Shown piece after piece: positions 1 to 8,668 of a stretch of 64,000 bases of DNA. How positions within the stretch are numbered: position 1 is the first letter of the stretch; each line of letters opens with the position of its first letter. The notes beneath the pieces were generated by a model that was not told where the DNA came from, did no database searches, and saw nothing but the letters and a program-made list of their open reading frames with translations. The translations under genes were made by a program, and so were the position numbers. Origin of the DNA: CAZLQF01 sp964561545 (GTDB lineage Bacteria > Bacteroidota > Bacteroidia > CAILMK01 > CAYYUA01); assembly GCA_964561545.1 (NCBI GenBank), contig CAZLQF010000011.1, positions 19,134 through 83,133 on the forward strand, given 5' to 3'.

Positions 1-393
1 TAAGTCCCGCAGTACTGATGTTAGTAAATTAATAATCCGATTTGTTAAATATAGCATTGGCCTTTTCATGAAATTTTTCGGGTATTTTTATGCACACCAT
101 AGCACTTTTAAGCAATAACATTAGATCCTAATTGAGAAGTATTCACCCAAGCTTTTAAAGGTTTTTCACATAATATTACAAAGACCTGATTGTTGTTTGT
201 TTACAAACTAATAACAACAACTGCCCCAACCAACCTTAAAATATTAAAAGCTTAATAGGCCTATTAGATAGATGAGTTTGCTTTAATTGTAGATGAAACC
301 GAAAAATTTGTAGATTAAAACTTATTAAATTAAAAAAATTTAAATTTTTGCTACCTGAATTTCAATAACTTACAATAAGATGGCTTGCCATTG

Positions 394-426
394 TTTGGTA
401 AATTACATTGAAATGCCGTACCTTTA
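394..426 (+). promoter_or_regulatory. Candidate Bacteroidota promoter for the 664 adhesin gene
   Basis: TTTG at 394-397, a 21-base spacer, then TACCTTTA at 419-426. This differs from the Bacteroidota -7 consensus TAnnTTTG only in the last base. If used, the transcript would start near 433 and carry about 230 bases of leader containing the hairpins at 503-621. The match is by eye only. Confidence 0.35.
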
Positions 427-502
427 TACCAGATTTTCGATGAAAGTGGAAATTTTATCGATTAAATATCTTTAAGAATAGACGAAAGAAAGAATTAAAA
501 AG

Positions 503-621
503 ACTAAGCTTCTCAACACTCATGGGAAAGGAAAAATGGAAAACAAGTGAGGACATTTTATTTACGGTTACTTAAATAACTCCCGGATTTTCCGGGAGTT
601 ACCTCACTTAGAAAGCTTAGT
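503..621 (+). repeat. Three nested inverted repeats (structured leader or ncRNA candidate)
   Basis: Three perfect arm pairs are nested. The outer pair is ACTAAGCTT (503-511) with AAGCTTAGT (613-621). The middle pair is AAGTGAGG (545-552) with CCTCACTT (602-609). The inner pair is an 11-bp stem at 577-587 and 591-601 closing a 3-base loop (TAACTCCCGGA / TCCGGGAGTTA). The 3' arms are almost contiguous (591-601, 602-609, 613-621), so the RNA would fold into one long, interrupted stem. There is no T-run after it, so it is not an ordinary intrinsic terminator. It lies 43 bases before the start codon at 664. Confidence 0.7.
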
Positions 622-663
622 TAAAGCATCAACGAACTCAGGGAATAAAAAATTGGAAAGAAA

Positions 664-3600
664 ATGGGAAAACAAAAAATTTTACGAAGGACGTTAGTTG
701 GCTTATCTATTATGTTGTTTCTATTTCCGCAATTGACAGAAGGGCAAAGTAATTGTTCCTCAATTGACTTTACAGCCAACAAAACTTTGGGTTGCAAACC
801 AGAAGTTGTCAAGTTTTATGCACAAGGGCATGATCCAACTTCTCAAAATGATTGGATCATTGCCAATGACACTTTCCCGGATCGAGATACCCTTGTTAAA
901 GTTTTTTTAACTCCAGGTAAGTATGACGTTAGCTTGGTCAATACCAACAATAGCAAGGAATGTGTGGTACAGAAAAAGAATTTCCTGGACATTGGTAAAA
1001 AACCCGAAATCAAATTTACAACCCAAAAGCAAAACTTTTGTAGTAATCCTGATACCGTAGCTTTTCAGGGTCAAAACTCAGCGGTAACAAAATGGAATTG
1101 GTATATTGGTAATAATAGTTACAAAGATGCTGGCCCCAATTTTGAACATGCATTTCAAAGCACCGGTTATCAATCAATTAGTGTTGAGGTAACCAACAGT
1201 TCTGGTTGTACCAATTTTAAAACTTTCGATTCAGCAGTAAGAATACACCCTGATCCTTCAATTAATTTTACCGCAAGCCAAAAACAAGGGAATCCACCAT
1301 TTAAAGTAGATTTTCAAGCTCAATTCAACAGCTCTGAGCAAAGTATAAATTCCATTGCCTGGAGCCTCCCGGGTGCTAATCCAGACACCTCTAATCAAAC
1401 CAATCCCCAAGATGTAAATTATACCAATCAAGGAACATACGATGTTACTTTATCAGCCATCACAGATAAGGGTTGCCAATTAAAGGAAAGTAAAAAGCAA
1501 TTCATTGTTGCCACAGATAGTATAGGACTTGCTTTTGACGTAAAACCAAAGGTGGTTTGCCCGGGTGAGTCGGTTAAATTAATCAATAAAACCCAAAGTA
1601 TGGCCAATAATTCATTACTTCAATGGAAAGTGGACGGATCATCTGTGGGTTCTCAATTTAATGATACATTAGTGCTGGGTAGCCTTAGCCAAGGTAATCA
1701 CGATGTTACTTTAGTTTATGAGAAATTTGGTAATCAACAAACATTAAAAAAACAAAATGCCTTTCAAGTTCAACAATTTGATGCAGAATTTAGCGTAGAT
1801 AACAAACGTAATTGCAAACCCAATGACCCAATTGCGTTTAACAATAATTCTACCGGCGCCGGGGTTAATTTATCTTACCAATGGATTTTCAGTGATACAA
1901 GTGGCAACCAAATTGGGCAATCAAACTCGAAAGCTCCTCAATTTAATTTTAATCAATACGGGAATTTTAACGTTGAATTGGTGGCATCTGATAACCAATA
2001 TGGTTGTAAGGACACTTTCCAAAAGGAAGAAATCGTTCAAATTCATCCATTTCCCAGAGAAGTAGAGTTATACCCCCATACTGTTTGCCGCAATCAGCCA
2101 GTCAAATTAACCTATCCGAAGGACTCCTTCAACTCCAGTGATTCCTTAAACTTTATTTGGAAAGTTTATGATACATCAAATACTCAATTGCTTCATCGGT
2201 TAGAAGGTGAGGGTAGAGAAGTAAAATTACCTGATACGGGAACATACCATGTACGCTTACATTTAACCTCTGATAATGGTTGTGGAGACACCCTTGCACC
2301 ACCGCAAGGAGTTGGTAAAATACATGTTACCACACCAACAGCAGATTTTAAAGGACCTCAGCTTATTTGTAGTGGCGAGCAAGCATTCTTTGAAGAAGAT
2401 ACCGACCCAAGCATTAAAGGAATGCGAGATTTCTGGACCCTGACCAATACCAATGACACCAGTATCCAGTACAGCGACCAAAAGGAAAAATACAGACCTA
2501 CAATTAATGAACCTGGTATCTATGATGTTGATTACCTTGCTAAAAATGATTCATTTTGTTCTAGCAGGCTTACTAAAGACAATTACTTAAGCGTAAGCGG
2601 TGTAAAAGCTGATTTTACACATCAAACGATCAGTCATTGCCTTCCCTATCAAGCTAAGGTTGAAGCCAACGTAACAGCAAATTATCATTTTCAAAACGCT
2701 TCGGATACACTTAATTATCAATGGGACGTTCAACCTTCAGGTGGGGTTACTATTAATAACCCTGATTCATCAGCAACCCAGATAACTGCCAGCCAAGAAG
2801 GATGTTATACCGTATCTCTTACCATCATCAATAGCGATACTTGCCAGGAAGTTATCACCAAGCAGAACCTATTTTGTACAGGTCCGATAGCAAGGTTTAG
2901 CATGCCCCAGGATATTTGTCATGGTAACGACATTAACGTAACCCAAAATTCTGATTATGCCCCATTGAATTACAAGTGGTCAAGCAACAATGAGCAAAAT
3001 GTGGATTTTCTTTCTTCAGACACAGCTCAAGCACCAAGTATACAATTTACCGACAGCGGTCAATATGACATCGAATTGGTTGTTGAAAATCAATATGGTT
3101 GTAAAGACACCAGTAGTAAATCCATAAACGTCCAACGAGTAGTTGCAGATTTTTCCACGGATGATAACATAAATTATTGTGCTCCGGCAAGTGTTGATTT
3201 CGATATCAACTCTACCAATGCAACATCCCAGGTATTTAAATTTGGGGACGGCAAAACTACCTCGATAACAGGGGATAACATTCAGCATGTTTACAACCAA
3301 AATTCAGGCGGTATCCAAAATGATGGATTTGATAATACGCTAATTGCCCAAAACAATCTTGGTTGTAAGGATACTTTAGAAAAACCTTCCAATGTTAAAG
3401 TAGTAGGACCAGTTCCTGATTTCTCAGTTTCCAAAAAACAAGGTTGTGAACCGCTTAATGTAGAATTTACCAACAAGAGTAAGAATGTAAGCCAACTTTA
3501 CATGGATTATGGCAATAATTCAAACCTTGATTCAGGCAATTTTAAAAATCACACCTACACCATCAATAATTCCTCTAAAAATAGCCAGAGTTACAAGCCA

Positions 3601-5586
3601 GTACTTATTGCGATCGATGAAAATAATTGTAACGCTATTTATGAAATGCCAGATAGTATTACCGTCAAAAGGAGTCCCGATTCAAAGTTTAGTATTTCAA
3701 ATAAAAAAGGTTGCGAACCCTTATTCACTGATTTGAACGATCAAAGTTCACACCAGATAAGTAGGAAATGGGATTTGGATAATGATGGTCAAATTGAAGA
3801 TACCATGGCCAATCCTTCCTACGAATTAAATCATGGTAATTACGATGTTAAGCTTACAACGACAGCCGCTAACGGATGTACGGATACATTGGTTAAAAAA
3901 CAGGGCATTCAGGTTTTTGAAAAGCCTGAAGCGGATTTTAGACTAAAATCTAAACAAAATTGTCCGGGTTCTAATGTTAGGTTTATCCATCAAATTAAAA
4001 CCAATACCAGAATCACAAATGTTCATTGGGATTTTGGAGATCCCTCCAATCAAACAGACACCTCAGGTTCTTTAAGACCTGCTCCATATACTTATAAAAA
4101 GCCCGGTACTTTTACGCCTTCTTTACAAGTTACCAATAAAAAGGGGTGTAAAGATACGGTTGTGAAAGAAAATATAGTGGAATTACCTAAAGCAATTCAA
4201 GAAGAACCTTCTATAACCCATGTTACTAATTCCAATGACCAAGCCACAAAGATCCAATGGGAAAAAAGTGGCGCCAAAGAATTTAAGTACTATGAACTTT
4301 CCATGCATACCAATAGCATTCAGGATAGCACATTGTTGGTCAGCGGCCAAAGAAACAAAACATCTTATAAACACTTTGTAGATCAAAAGCTTGAAAATAA
4401 GGCAGGTTTGGGTTATTCACTTCACTTAATAGATAAGTGTGAAAATGAAACAAAACCAAGTAATGAACATCAGATTTCATTCCTTAAAGCGTCAAGCAAA
4501 GGGAATTCTGCCATAAAATTGGATTGGAGTAAATACAAAGGCTGGGAAAAAGTTGATCATTATTCAGTTCATCGAATGGATGATAACCAATCCTTGCAAA
4601 TCGGGCAAACAGATGAGGATCAAACAAGTTTTGTTGACAGCAACTTGTGTGGTGGCCAACAGTGCTACGTTGTGAAAGCACATCACGAGAATGGCGTCTA
4701 TGTTTCTCAAAGTAACGAAGCTTGTGCCAATACCAAGCCTCAAAGCTTTAATGCAGAGACTTTATCTCCTAACATCAGCGTGTTCGATAACGAATCTATT
4801 ATTCTACAATGGGAAAATGCCGGAGATGTAAATGTATCCAAATACATCATAGACAAATATGAAGAAGGCAAAGGCTGGTATCCAAACTACACCACAACCA
4901 AGATCTCCAGGTTTGAGGACCGAGATGTGGATGTAAATGAACATTCCTACAAGTACAGGGTAAGAGTTCAGGATCAATGTGATCATGTTTCTAAAGCAAG
5001 TAACGCCCGCAATACCATCCTTTTAGAGACGAACATGAAAAACGATAACGTGCATCTGAACTGGAATAAATTAAGTCACAAAGGGTATGAGGCAAAAGAA
5101 TATGAAGTACAACTGGAGAACGAAGATGGGCGATTCAAAACCCTGAAGAAAACGACAGGTGGTCAAACAAAATTCGTTGACAAAAAAGATCATATGGAGG
5201 TAGATTCGGCTTATTGCTACAGAATTGCTGCAGAAACAAAGGATGATAACACTACAAACCTTTCCAATACAAGTTGTGTCCTGATTCCATCAGAAGTTTA
5301 TGTACCAAATGCTTTCAGCCCCAATGGTGATGGTTTGAACGATAAATTTAGAATTACTACCACCTCTTTACAAAAATTGGTTAAAGGAGAAGTTAGCCAA
5401 TATGAACTTGAGATTTACAATAGGTGGGGCAATAAGTTATTTAGTACCACTGATCCTGATGAAGGTTGGGATGGTAGAAAAGACGGTACCAAAAACCCGC
5501 AGGGAACATACCTCTACAAGGTTGAAGCCCAAGGATATGATAACAAAAATTACTACATTGAAGGACAGCTTCAATTGATTCGTTGA
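664..5586 (+). CDS. Giant secreted PKD/FN3 adhesin with gliding-motility-type C-terminal domain
   Basis: A 1640-residue surface protein. The ATG at 664 opens a signal peptide of about 28 residues (MGKQKILRR, then a hydrophobic core ending near TEGQS). Residues about 30-1175 are a string of PKD-like Ig-fold repeats, each with a typical QGCEP or NGCxDT cysteine pattern and DFGD- or WDLDNDG-like strands. Residues about 1180-1540 look like three FN3-like domains. The last 100 residues, from VYVPNAFSPNGDGLND through YNRWGNKLF to the end, match the CHU_C / gliding-motility-associated C-terminal domain, which in known Bacteroidota proteins directs type IX secretion (type B). Role inferred: cell-surface adhesin or matrix protein. 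No PorP/SprF-type partner, often encoded beside type B cargo, lies downstream. A strong terminator follows the stop. Confidence 0.88.
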   Translation: MGKQKILRRTLVGLSIMLFLFPQLTEGQSNCSSIDFTANKTLGCKPEVVKFYAQGHDPTSQNDWIIANDTFPDRDTLVKVFLTPGKYDVSLVNTNNSKECVVQKKNFLDIGKKPEIKFTTQKQNFCSNPDTVAFQGQNSAVTKWNWYIGNNSYKDAGPNFEHAFQSTGYQSISVEVTNSSGCTNFKTFDSAVRIHPDPSINFTASQKQGNPPFKVDFQAQFNSSEQSINSIAWSLPGANPDTSNQTNPQDVNYTNQGTYDVTLSAITDKGCQLKESKKQFIVATDSIGLAFDVKPKVVCPGESVKLINKTQSMANNSLLQWKVDGSSVGSQFNDTLVLGSLSQGNHDVTLVYEKFGNQQTLKKQNAFQVQQFDAEFSVDNKRNCKPNDPIAFNNNSTGAGVNLSYQWIFSDTSGNQIGQSNSKAPQFNFNQYGNFNVELVASDNQYGCKDTFQKEEIVQIHPFPREVELYPHTVCRNQPVKLTYPKDSFNSSDSLNFIWKVYDTSNTQLLHRLEGEGREVKLPDTGTYHVRLHLTSDNGCGDTLAPPQGVGKIHVTTPTADFKGPQLICSGEQAFFEEDTDPSIKGMRDFWTLTNTNDTSIQYSDQKEKYRPTINEPGIYDVDYLAKNDSFCSSRLTKDNYLSVSGVKADFTHQTISHCLPYQAKVEANVTANYHFQNASDTLNYQWDVQPSGGVTINNPDSSATQITASQEGCYTVSLTIINSDTCQEVITKQNLFCTGPIARFSMPQDICHGNDINVTQNSDYAPLNYKWSSNNEQNVDFLSSDTAQAPSIQFTDSGQYDIELVVENQYGCKDTSSKSINVQRVVADFSTDDNINYCAPASVDFDINSTNATSQVFKFGDGKTTSITGDNIQHVYNQNSGGIQNDGFDNTLIAQNNLGCKDTLEKPSNVKVVGPVPDFSVSKKQGCEPLNVEFTNKSKNVSQLYMDYGNNSNLDSGNFKNHTYTINNSSKNSQSYKPVLIAIDENNCNAIYEMPDSITVKRSPDSKFSISNKKGCEPLFTDLNDQSSHQISRKWDLDNDGQIEDTMANPSYELNHGNYDVKLTTTAANGCTDTLVKKQGIQVFEKPEADFRLKSKQNCPGSNVRFIHQIKTNTRITNVHWDFGDPSNQTDTSGSLRPAPYTYKKPGTFTPSLQVTNKKGCKDTVVKENIVELPKAIQEEPSITHVTNSNDQATKIQWEKSGAKEFKYYELSMHTNSIQDSTLLVSGQRNKTSYKHFVDQKLENKAGLGYSLHLIDKCENETKPSNEHQISFLKASSKGNSAIKLDWSKYKGWEKVDHYSVHRMDDNQSLQIGQTDEDQTSFVDSNLCGGQQCYVVKAHHENGVYVSQSNEACANTKPQSFNAETLSPNISVFDNESIILQWENAGDVNVSKYIIDKYEEGKGWYPNYTTTKISRFEDRDVDVNEHSYKYRVRVQDQCDHVSKASNARNTILLETNMKNDNVHLNWNKLSHKGYEAKEYEVQLENEDGRFKTLKKTTGGQTKFVDKKDHMEVDSAYCYRIAAETKDDNTTNLSNTSCVLIPSEVYVPNAFSPNGDGLNDKFRITTTSLQKLVKGEVSQYELEIYNRWGNKLFSTTDPDEGWDGRKDGTKNPQGTYLYKVEAQGYDNKNYYIEGQLQLIR

Positions 5587-5600
5587 TTTTCTCTTCTTCC

Positions 5601-5645
5601 ATGGCCCTGGGTTTTCCTAATTTTTCCCGGGGCCATTCTTTTTTT
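5601..5645 (+). terminator. Rho-independent terminator after the adhesin gene
   Basis: An 11-bp stem, ATGGCCCTGGG at 5601-5611 with CCCGGGGCCAT at 5626-5636 (one U-G pair), is followed by TCTTTTTTT. It begins 14 bases after the stop codon. Confidence 0.85.
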
Positions 5646-5848
5646 GATCTTAAAGAACACAACATTTAGTGGTTCTACATTGTTTACCTGGAGGAAGGTT
5701 TAAAGAAAATTATTCTAAAATTGTTATCCACCAAGCTCCAAATCCTATTAAATCAGGAACATTTTCAAATAAATTAAGCTATAAAAGTTGCTTTTTTGAA
5801 CCTCTATGCAATAAATCGCAAATTTGGTTGGATGTAAATGATTGGTTC

Positions 5849-5878
5849 TTTGCGCTAAGTTCTTTTTTCTTAAATTTG
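5849..5878 (+). promoter_or_regulatory. Promoter of the DUF1573-yajC-ybbR-coaE operon
   Basis: TTTG at 5849-5852, 18-base spacer, TAAATTTG at 5871-5878. Both elements match the Bacteroidota consensus exactly, and the start codon follows 22 bases later at 5901. Confidence 0.65.
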
Positions 5879-5900
5879 AGCTAAATATTAAACCCATTTT

Positions 5901-6374
5901 ATGATTTTCAAACCTTATTTGTTGATCCCAATTTTATTATTTGGAATAGTTGCATGCTCGGGATCCCAAAATCAGGGAAACAACAATCAGTTAGATGCTG
6001 AAATTATTGACAACCCTAAATCAGCAAAAGAAGCGGCATCTGATTCCGAAAATAAAAAGCCGGAATTTCAATTCGAAAATGAGGAACATGACTTTGGCAC
6101 AGTCAAGCAAGGAGAAAAAGTTTCGCATGCTTTTAAATTTAAAAATGAAGGCAACAAAGCCTTGGTTATTTCAGATGCTTCTGCAAGTTGTGGGTGTACC
6201 GTTCCTCACTATCCCAAAAAACCTGTTAAAAGTGGAGCGAGTGGTACTATTGAAGTGGTATTTGATAGTGAAGGTAAGTCAGGTAAATTCAATAAATCTG
6301 TTACTTTATTAGCCAACACGCAACCCAAAAAAAAGAAACTCAACATCAAAGGTGAAATCAAAAAATCTAACTAA
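5901..6374 (+). CDS. DUF1573 lipoprotein
   Basis: 157 residues. The N-terminus (FGIVACSGS) is a lipoprotein signal with the lipid-carrying cysteine at about residue 19, so the mature protein should sit in the cell envelope. After an Asn/Ser/Lys-rich linker, residues about 55-150 form a DUF1573 domain. Its hallmarks are FENEEHDFGTVKQGEKV, an F-K-N-E-G segment, the motif SCGCT and a closing beta-rich stretch; the fold is Ig-like, related to ASPM-SPD-2-Hydin modules. Molecular function of the family is unknown. It is the first gene of a conserved Bacteroidota operon with yajC, ybbR and coaE; the stop is 9 bases from the yajC start. Confidence 0.85.
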   Translation: MIFKPYLLIPILLFGIVACSGSQNQGNNNQLDAEIIDNPKSAKEAASDSENKKPEFQFENEEHDFGTVKQGEKVSHAFKFKNEGNKALVISDASASCGCTVPHYPKKPVKSGASGTIEVVFDSEGKSGKFNKSVTLLANTQPKKKKLNIKGEIKKSN

Positions 6375-6383
6375 AAGCCATTT

Positions 6384-6755
6384 ATGCAATATTTAACGAA
6401 CATCATTCTTCTAATGGGGCAACCTGAAGGTGGCGAATCCAACCCCCTTCTTTCTTTTCTTCCTTTTATATTGATCATTGTCGTCATCTATTTCTTCATG
6501 ATCAGGCCTCAAGCTAAAAAGGCCAAAGAGCAAAAGAAATTCAGAGAAAACATACAAAAAGGCGATAAGGTAGTAACAATTGGCGGGCTACACGGAAAAG
6601 TTCTTGAGGTAGAAGACAATACCTTTGTTGTAGACATTGGTAGTAACCAAAAGGTAACCCTTGAAAAATCAGCCGTTTCCATGGAATCGACCCAAGGAAG
6701 TCAATCAGCTGATCAAAATAAGGAAGTGGCCTCTAATGAAGGCGGAAACAAGTAA
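6384..6755 (+). CDS. yajC: Preprotein translocase subunit YajC
   Basis: 123 residues. YajC is a small inner-membrane protein that associates with the SecDF complex of the Sec translocon. One membrane helix lies at residues about 25-45 (FLPFILIIVVIYFFMIRPQ), with the diagnostic MIRPQAKKAKEQ directly after it. The cytoplasmic beta-rich domain GDKVVTIGGLHGKV is also typical. The C-terminal tail is Ser/Gln/Asn-rich and variable. It is slightly longer than most homologues because of the N-terminal extension before the helix. It is the second gene of the operon starting at 5901. Confidence 0.93.
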   Translation: MQYLTNIILLMGQPEGGESNPLLSFLPFILIIVVIYFFMIRPQAKKAKEQKKFRENIQKGDKVVTIGGLHGKVLEVEDNTFVVDIGSNQKVTLEKSAVSMESTQGSQSADQNKEVASNEGGNK

Positions 6756-6769
6756 TTAAGCAAATCAAA

Positions 6770-7753
6770 TTGGCTAAAGGTAAAACTGCTTTTGACAAGT
6801 TTAGCTACTTTTTTAGCTCCTTTTCCAATACCCAAACCCTAATCTTTTTAGTTTGCTTGTTGGTGGCTTTACTTTTTTGGTTTCTTAAAGCGCTTGATGA
6901 TACTTATACAACGCAAGTTTCAGTCCCCCTTGAACTTCGCCATCACCCGGATAATCAAGTTTTGCAGGATGAGCCACCCGACCAGGTATCATTGCAGGTA
7001 CAAGGCACCGGTTGGAATTTATTAAACCTTAAAACCAGCGCAAGCTCTTACGGCTTTATCATTGACCTTCAAGAACTAACCAACACCAATTCAACTATTC
7101 AGCTTAACAATAATGCCCCATACCTTAAAAAGCACTTACCTACCGGGATGGAAATTCAAAACATTTTACCGGCTGTAATAAATATAGACTTTGATCAAAA
7201 AGATGCTAAACAAATACCAGTACATTTGAATGGTGACATTACTTATGCCCCTCAATACGGAATTTCCGACTCAATTACCATCCAACCACGGACGGTAAGT
7301 ATCTCAGGGCCTAAACAACTTTTACAGGATATTGATCATGTAAAAACAAAGGCTTTTTCATGGCATGACCTTAAAGCCACCAAAAAAACACACATCCCAC
7401 TAAAGCGTAAGAATAACCCTAATATCAATTATTCGCATAATAAAGTTCAGTTGACTGTTCCCGTCAACCAAGTAACGGAAGGCACTTTCCAAGTACCTGT
7501 AGACGTCCGTAGCAACGTCCCTGATTATAAAATTACAGTCATTCCTTCAAAGGTTAAAGTTGTTTACCAAACCACGCTCAATCATTTTGAATCAATCGAT
7601 GCCAGTGATTTTCAGCTCTATGTTGAGGACCAGGATTTCGATACAACATTATCTTATCCTCAAAAACTTCCTGTAAAAGTTTCACAAAAACCCCCTTTCC
7701 TAAACCATTTCAAGTTAATGCCTGACCGTCTTAACTTTCTTATAAAACAATAA
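6770..7753 (+). CDS. YbbR-like (CdaR-type) membrane-anchored protein
   Basis: 327 residues with one membrane helix at about 24-42 (TLIFLVCLLVALLFWFL), followed by an extracytoplasmic chain of YbbR repeats (VSVPLELRH, PVHLNGDIT, VPVDVRSNVPDYKI). YbbR proteins in Firmicutes regulate a diadenylate cyclase. In Bacteroidota the role is not established, and no diadenylate cyclase lies nearby. The only sensible start is TTG at 6770 (protein begins MAKGKTAFDKF), 15 bases after the yajC stop; no in-frame ATG is available upstream. The stop at 7753 is followed 2 bases later by the coaE ATG, so translation is probably coupled. Confidence 0.8.
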   Translation: MAKGKTAFDKFSYFFSSFSNTQTLIFLVCLLVALLFWFLKALDDTYTTQVSVPLELRHHPDNQVLQDEPPDQVSLQVQGTGWNLLNLKTSASSYGFIIDLQELTNTNSTIQLNNNAPYLKKHLPTGMEIQNILPAVINIDFDQKDAKQIPVHLNGDITYAPQYGISDSITIQPRTVSISGPKQLLQDIDHVKTKAFSWHDLKATKKTHIPLKRKNNPNINYSHNKVQLTVPVNQVTEGTFQVPVDVRSNVPDYKITVIPSKVKVVYQTTLNHFESIDASDFQLYVEDQDFDTTLSYPQKLPVKVSQKPPFLNHFKLMPDRLNFLIKQ

Positions 7754-7754
7754 C

Positions 7755-8348
7755 ATGTTAAAAGTTGGCATAACCGGAGGAATAGGAAGCGGCAAAACCA
7801 CTGTATGCAAGGTTTTTGAATTATTGGAAGTGCCGGTTTATTATGCCGATGACCGAGCTAAAAACCTTTACCATGAAGATCCGCAGTTGAAAGAAGCATT
7901 AAAAACTACGTTTGGCAATGAGATATTTGACCATAATAACATGCTTAATAAAGCCAAGTTAGCGGATTTGGTATTTAATAACACTTCTGCAATGGCTCAG
8001 CTTAACAATTTAGTCCACCCTGCTGTGAGGCGGGATTTTACACAATGGGTGCAGGCACAAAATGCCTTCTATGTAATCCAGGAAGCTGCTTTATTAGTAG
8101 AAACTGGTTCCTATCAAAACCTGGATGGTTTAATAACCGTAACCACCCCTTTGGAGATTCGCACCCAGCGAATTGTGCAAAGAGACCAGACAACCCGAGA
8201 AAAGGTTTTGGAGCGAATGAACAACCAATTGAACGAAGAAGACAAAGTAGCAAAAAGCGACTTCACCATCGCTAATGATGGCAATAACTTGCTGATACCC
8301 CAAGTTCTTGATCTGCACCACCAGTTTAAATCAGGCCAGGCATGGTAG
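7755..8348 (+). CDS. coaE: Dephospho-CoA kinase
   Basis: 197 residues. CoaE phosphorylates the 3'-hydroxyl of the ribose in dephospho-CoA, the last step of coenzyme A synthesis in the cytoplasm. The P-loop is GITGGIGSGKTTVCK at residues 5-19. The substrate-binding YADDRAKNLY and the lid region around RIVQRDQTTREKVLERM are both typical of the family, and the length is normal. It closes the operon begun at 5901. The gene order DUF1573-yajC-ybbR-coaE is common in Bacteroidota, which supports the assignment. No strong terminator is obvious immediately downstream. Confidence 0.94.
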   Translation: MLKVGITGGIGSGKTTVCKVFELLEVPVYYADDRAKNLYHEDPQLKEALKTTFGNEIFDHNNMLNKAKLADLVFNNTSAMAQLNNLVHPAVRRDFTQWVQAQNAFYVIQEAALLVETGSYQNLDGLITVTTPLEIRTQRIVQRDQTTREKVLERMNNQLNEEDKVAKSDFTIANDGNNLLIPQVLDLHHQFKSGQAW

Positions 8349-8668
8349 TAATTTAAGCATAAGAAGGTTCAATCAATTGGTCCTCATAAAGGCATTCCCA
8401 TTAGTTTTTAAAACTTTATTAAGGATAGCATCAATAAAATATAAATACCTGAATTTCACCAATTTATTTACAGATTAATTTGGAATCATAACAGTCATTT
8501 ATTGTTAGTTTAAGTTGGGAAATCAATTCAAATGAATTGATGCTTGATGTATTGCATGAGGATCCTTGCTACAATCCACAGAATTCCCGGAAATTGTTGA
8601 AAATTAAGGTGTAAATAGTATACGAATCCTTCTTTAATTCGTATTTTCACGCTTCCAAATAAAAGACT
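8349..8668. other. Intergenic region upstream of gyrB with two inverted repeats
   Basis: No gene is supported in these 320 bases. A 9-bp inverted repeat, ATCAATTCA-AA-TGAATTGAT, lies at 8522-8541. A second pair, ATACGAAT (8620-8627) and ATTCGTAT (8637-8644), sits 25 bases before the gyrB start and may fold in its leader. No DnaA-box cluster was seen, so this is not evidently an origin. No convincing TAnnTTTG promoter was found. Confidence 0.5.

Larger units (their letters stand above)
1..663. other. AT-rich intergenic leader region, no gene seen
   Basis: No convincing reading frame is seen on either strand. The stretch holds a perfect 14-bp palindrome TAATAGGCCTATTA at 253-266, an imperfect hairpin at 190-220 with core GTTTGT-TT-ACAAAC, a promoter candidate at 394-426 and a nested set of inverted repeats at 503-621. 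The last two lie directly upstream of the adhesin gene at 664, so much of the region is probably its promoter and untranslated leader. The first bases may be the tail of a gene outside the window, but nothing supports that directly. Confidence 0.6.
5587..5900. other. Intergenic gap with terminator and promoter
   Basis: This 314-base gap holds the terminator of the adhesin gene at 5601-5645 and a near-consensus promoter at 5849-5878 for the following operon. Short reading frames here have no family resemblance and look like chance. Confidence 0.7.

Noticed and set aside
5722..5732. DnaA-box-like TTATCCACC
   Set aside because: A single near-match without clustering or an AT-rich unwinding element; gyrB nearby is not enough to call an origin.
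5669..5884. 71-residue plus-strand reading frame before the DUF1573 gene
   Set aside because: It overlaps the operon promoter, has no recognisable features and an unlikely composition.
8361..8400. GGTTCAATC resembling a tRNA T-arm
   Set aside because: No acceptor, D or anticodon stems can be formed around it; no tRNA was found anywhere in the window.
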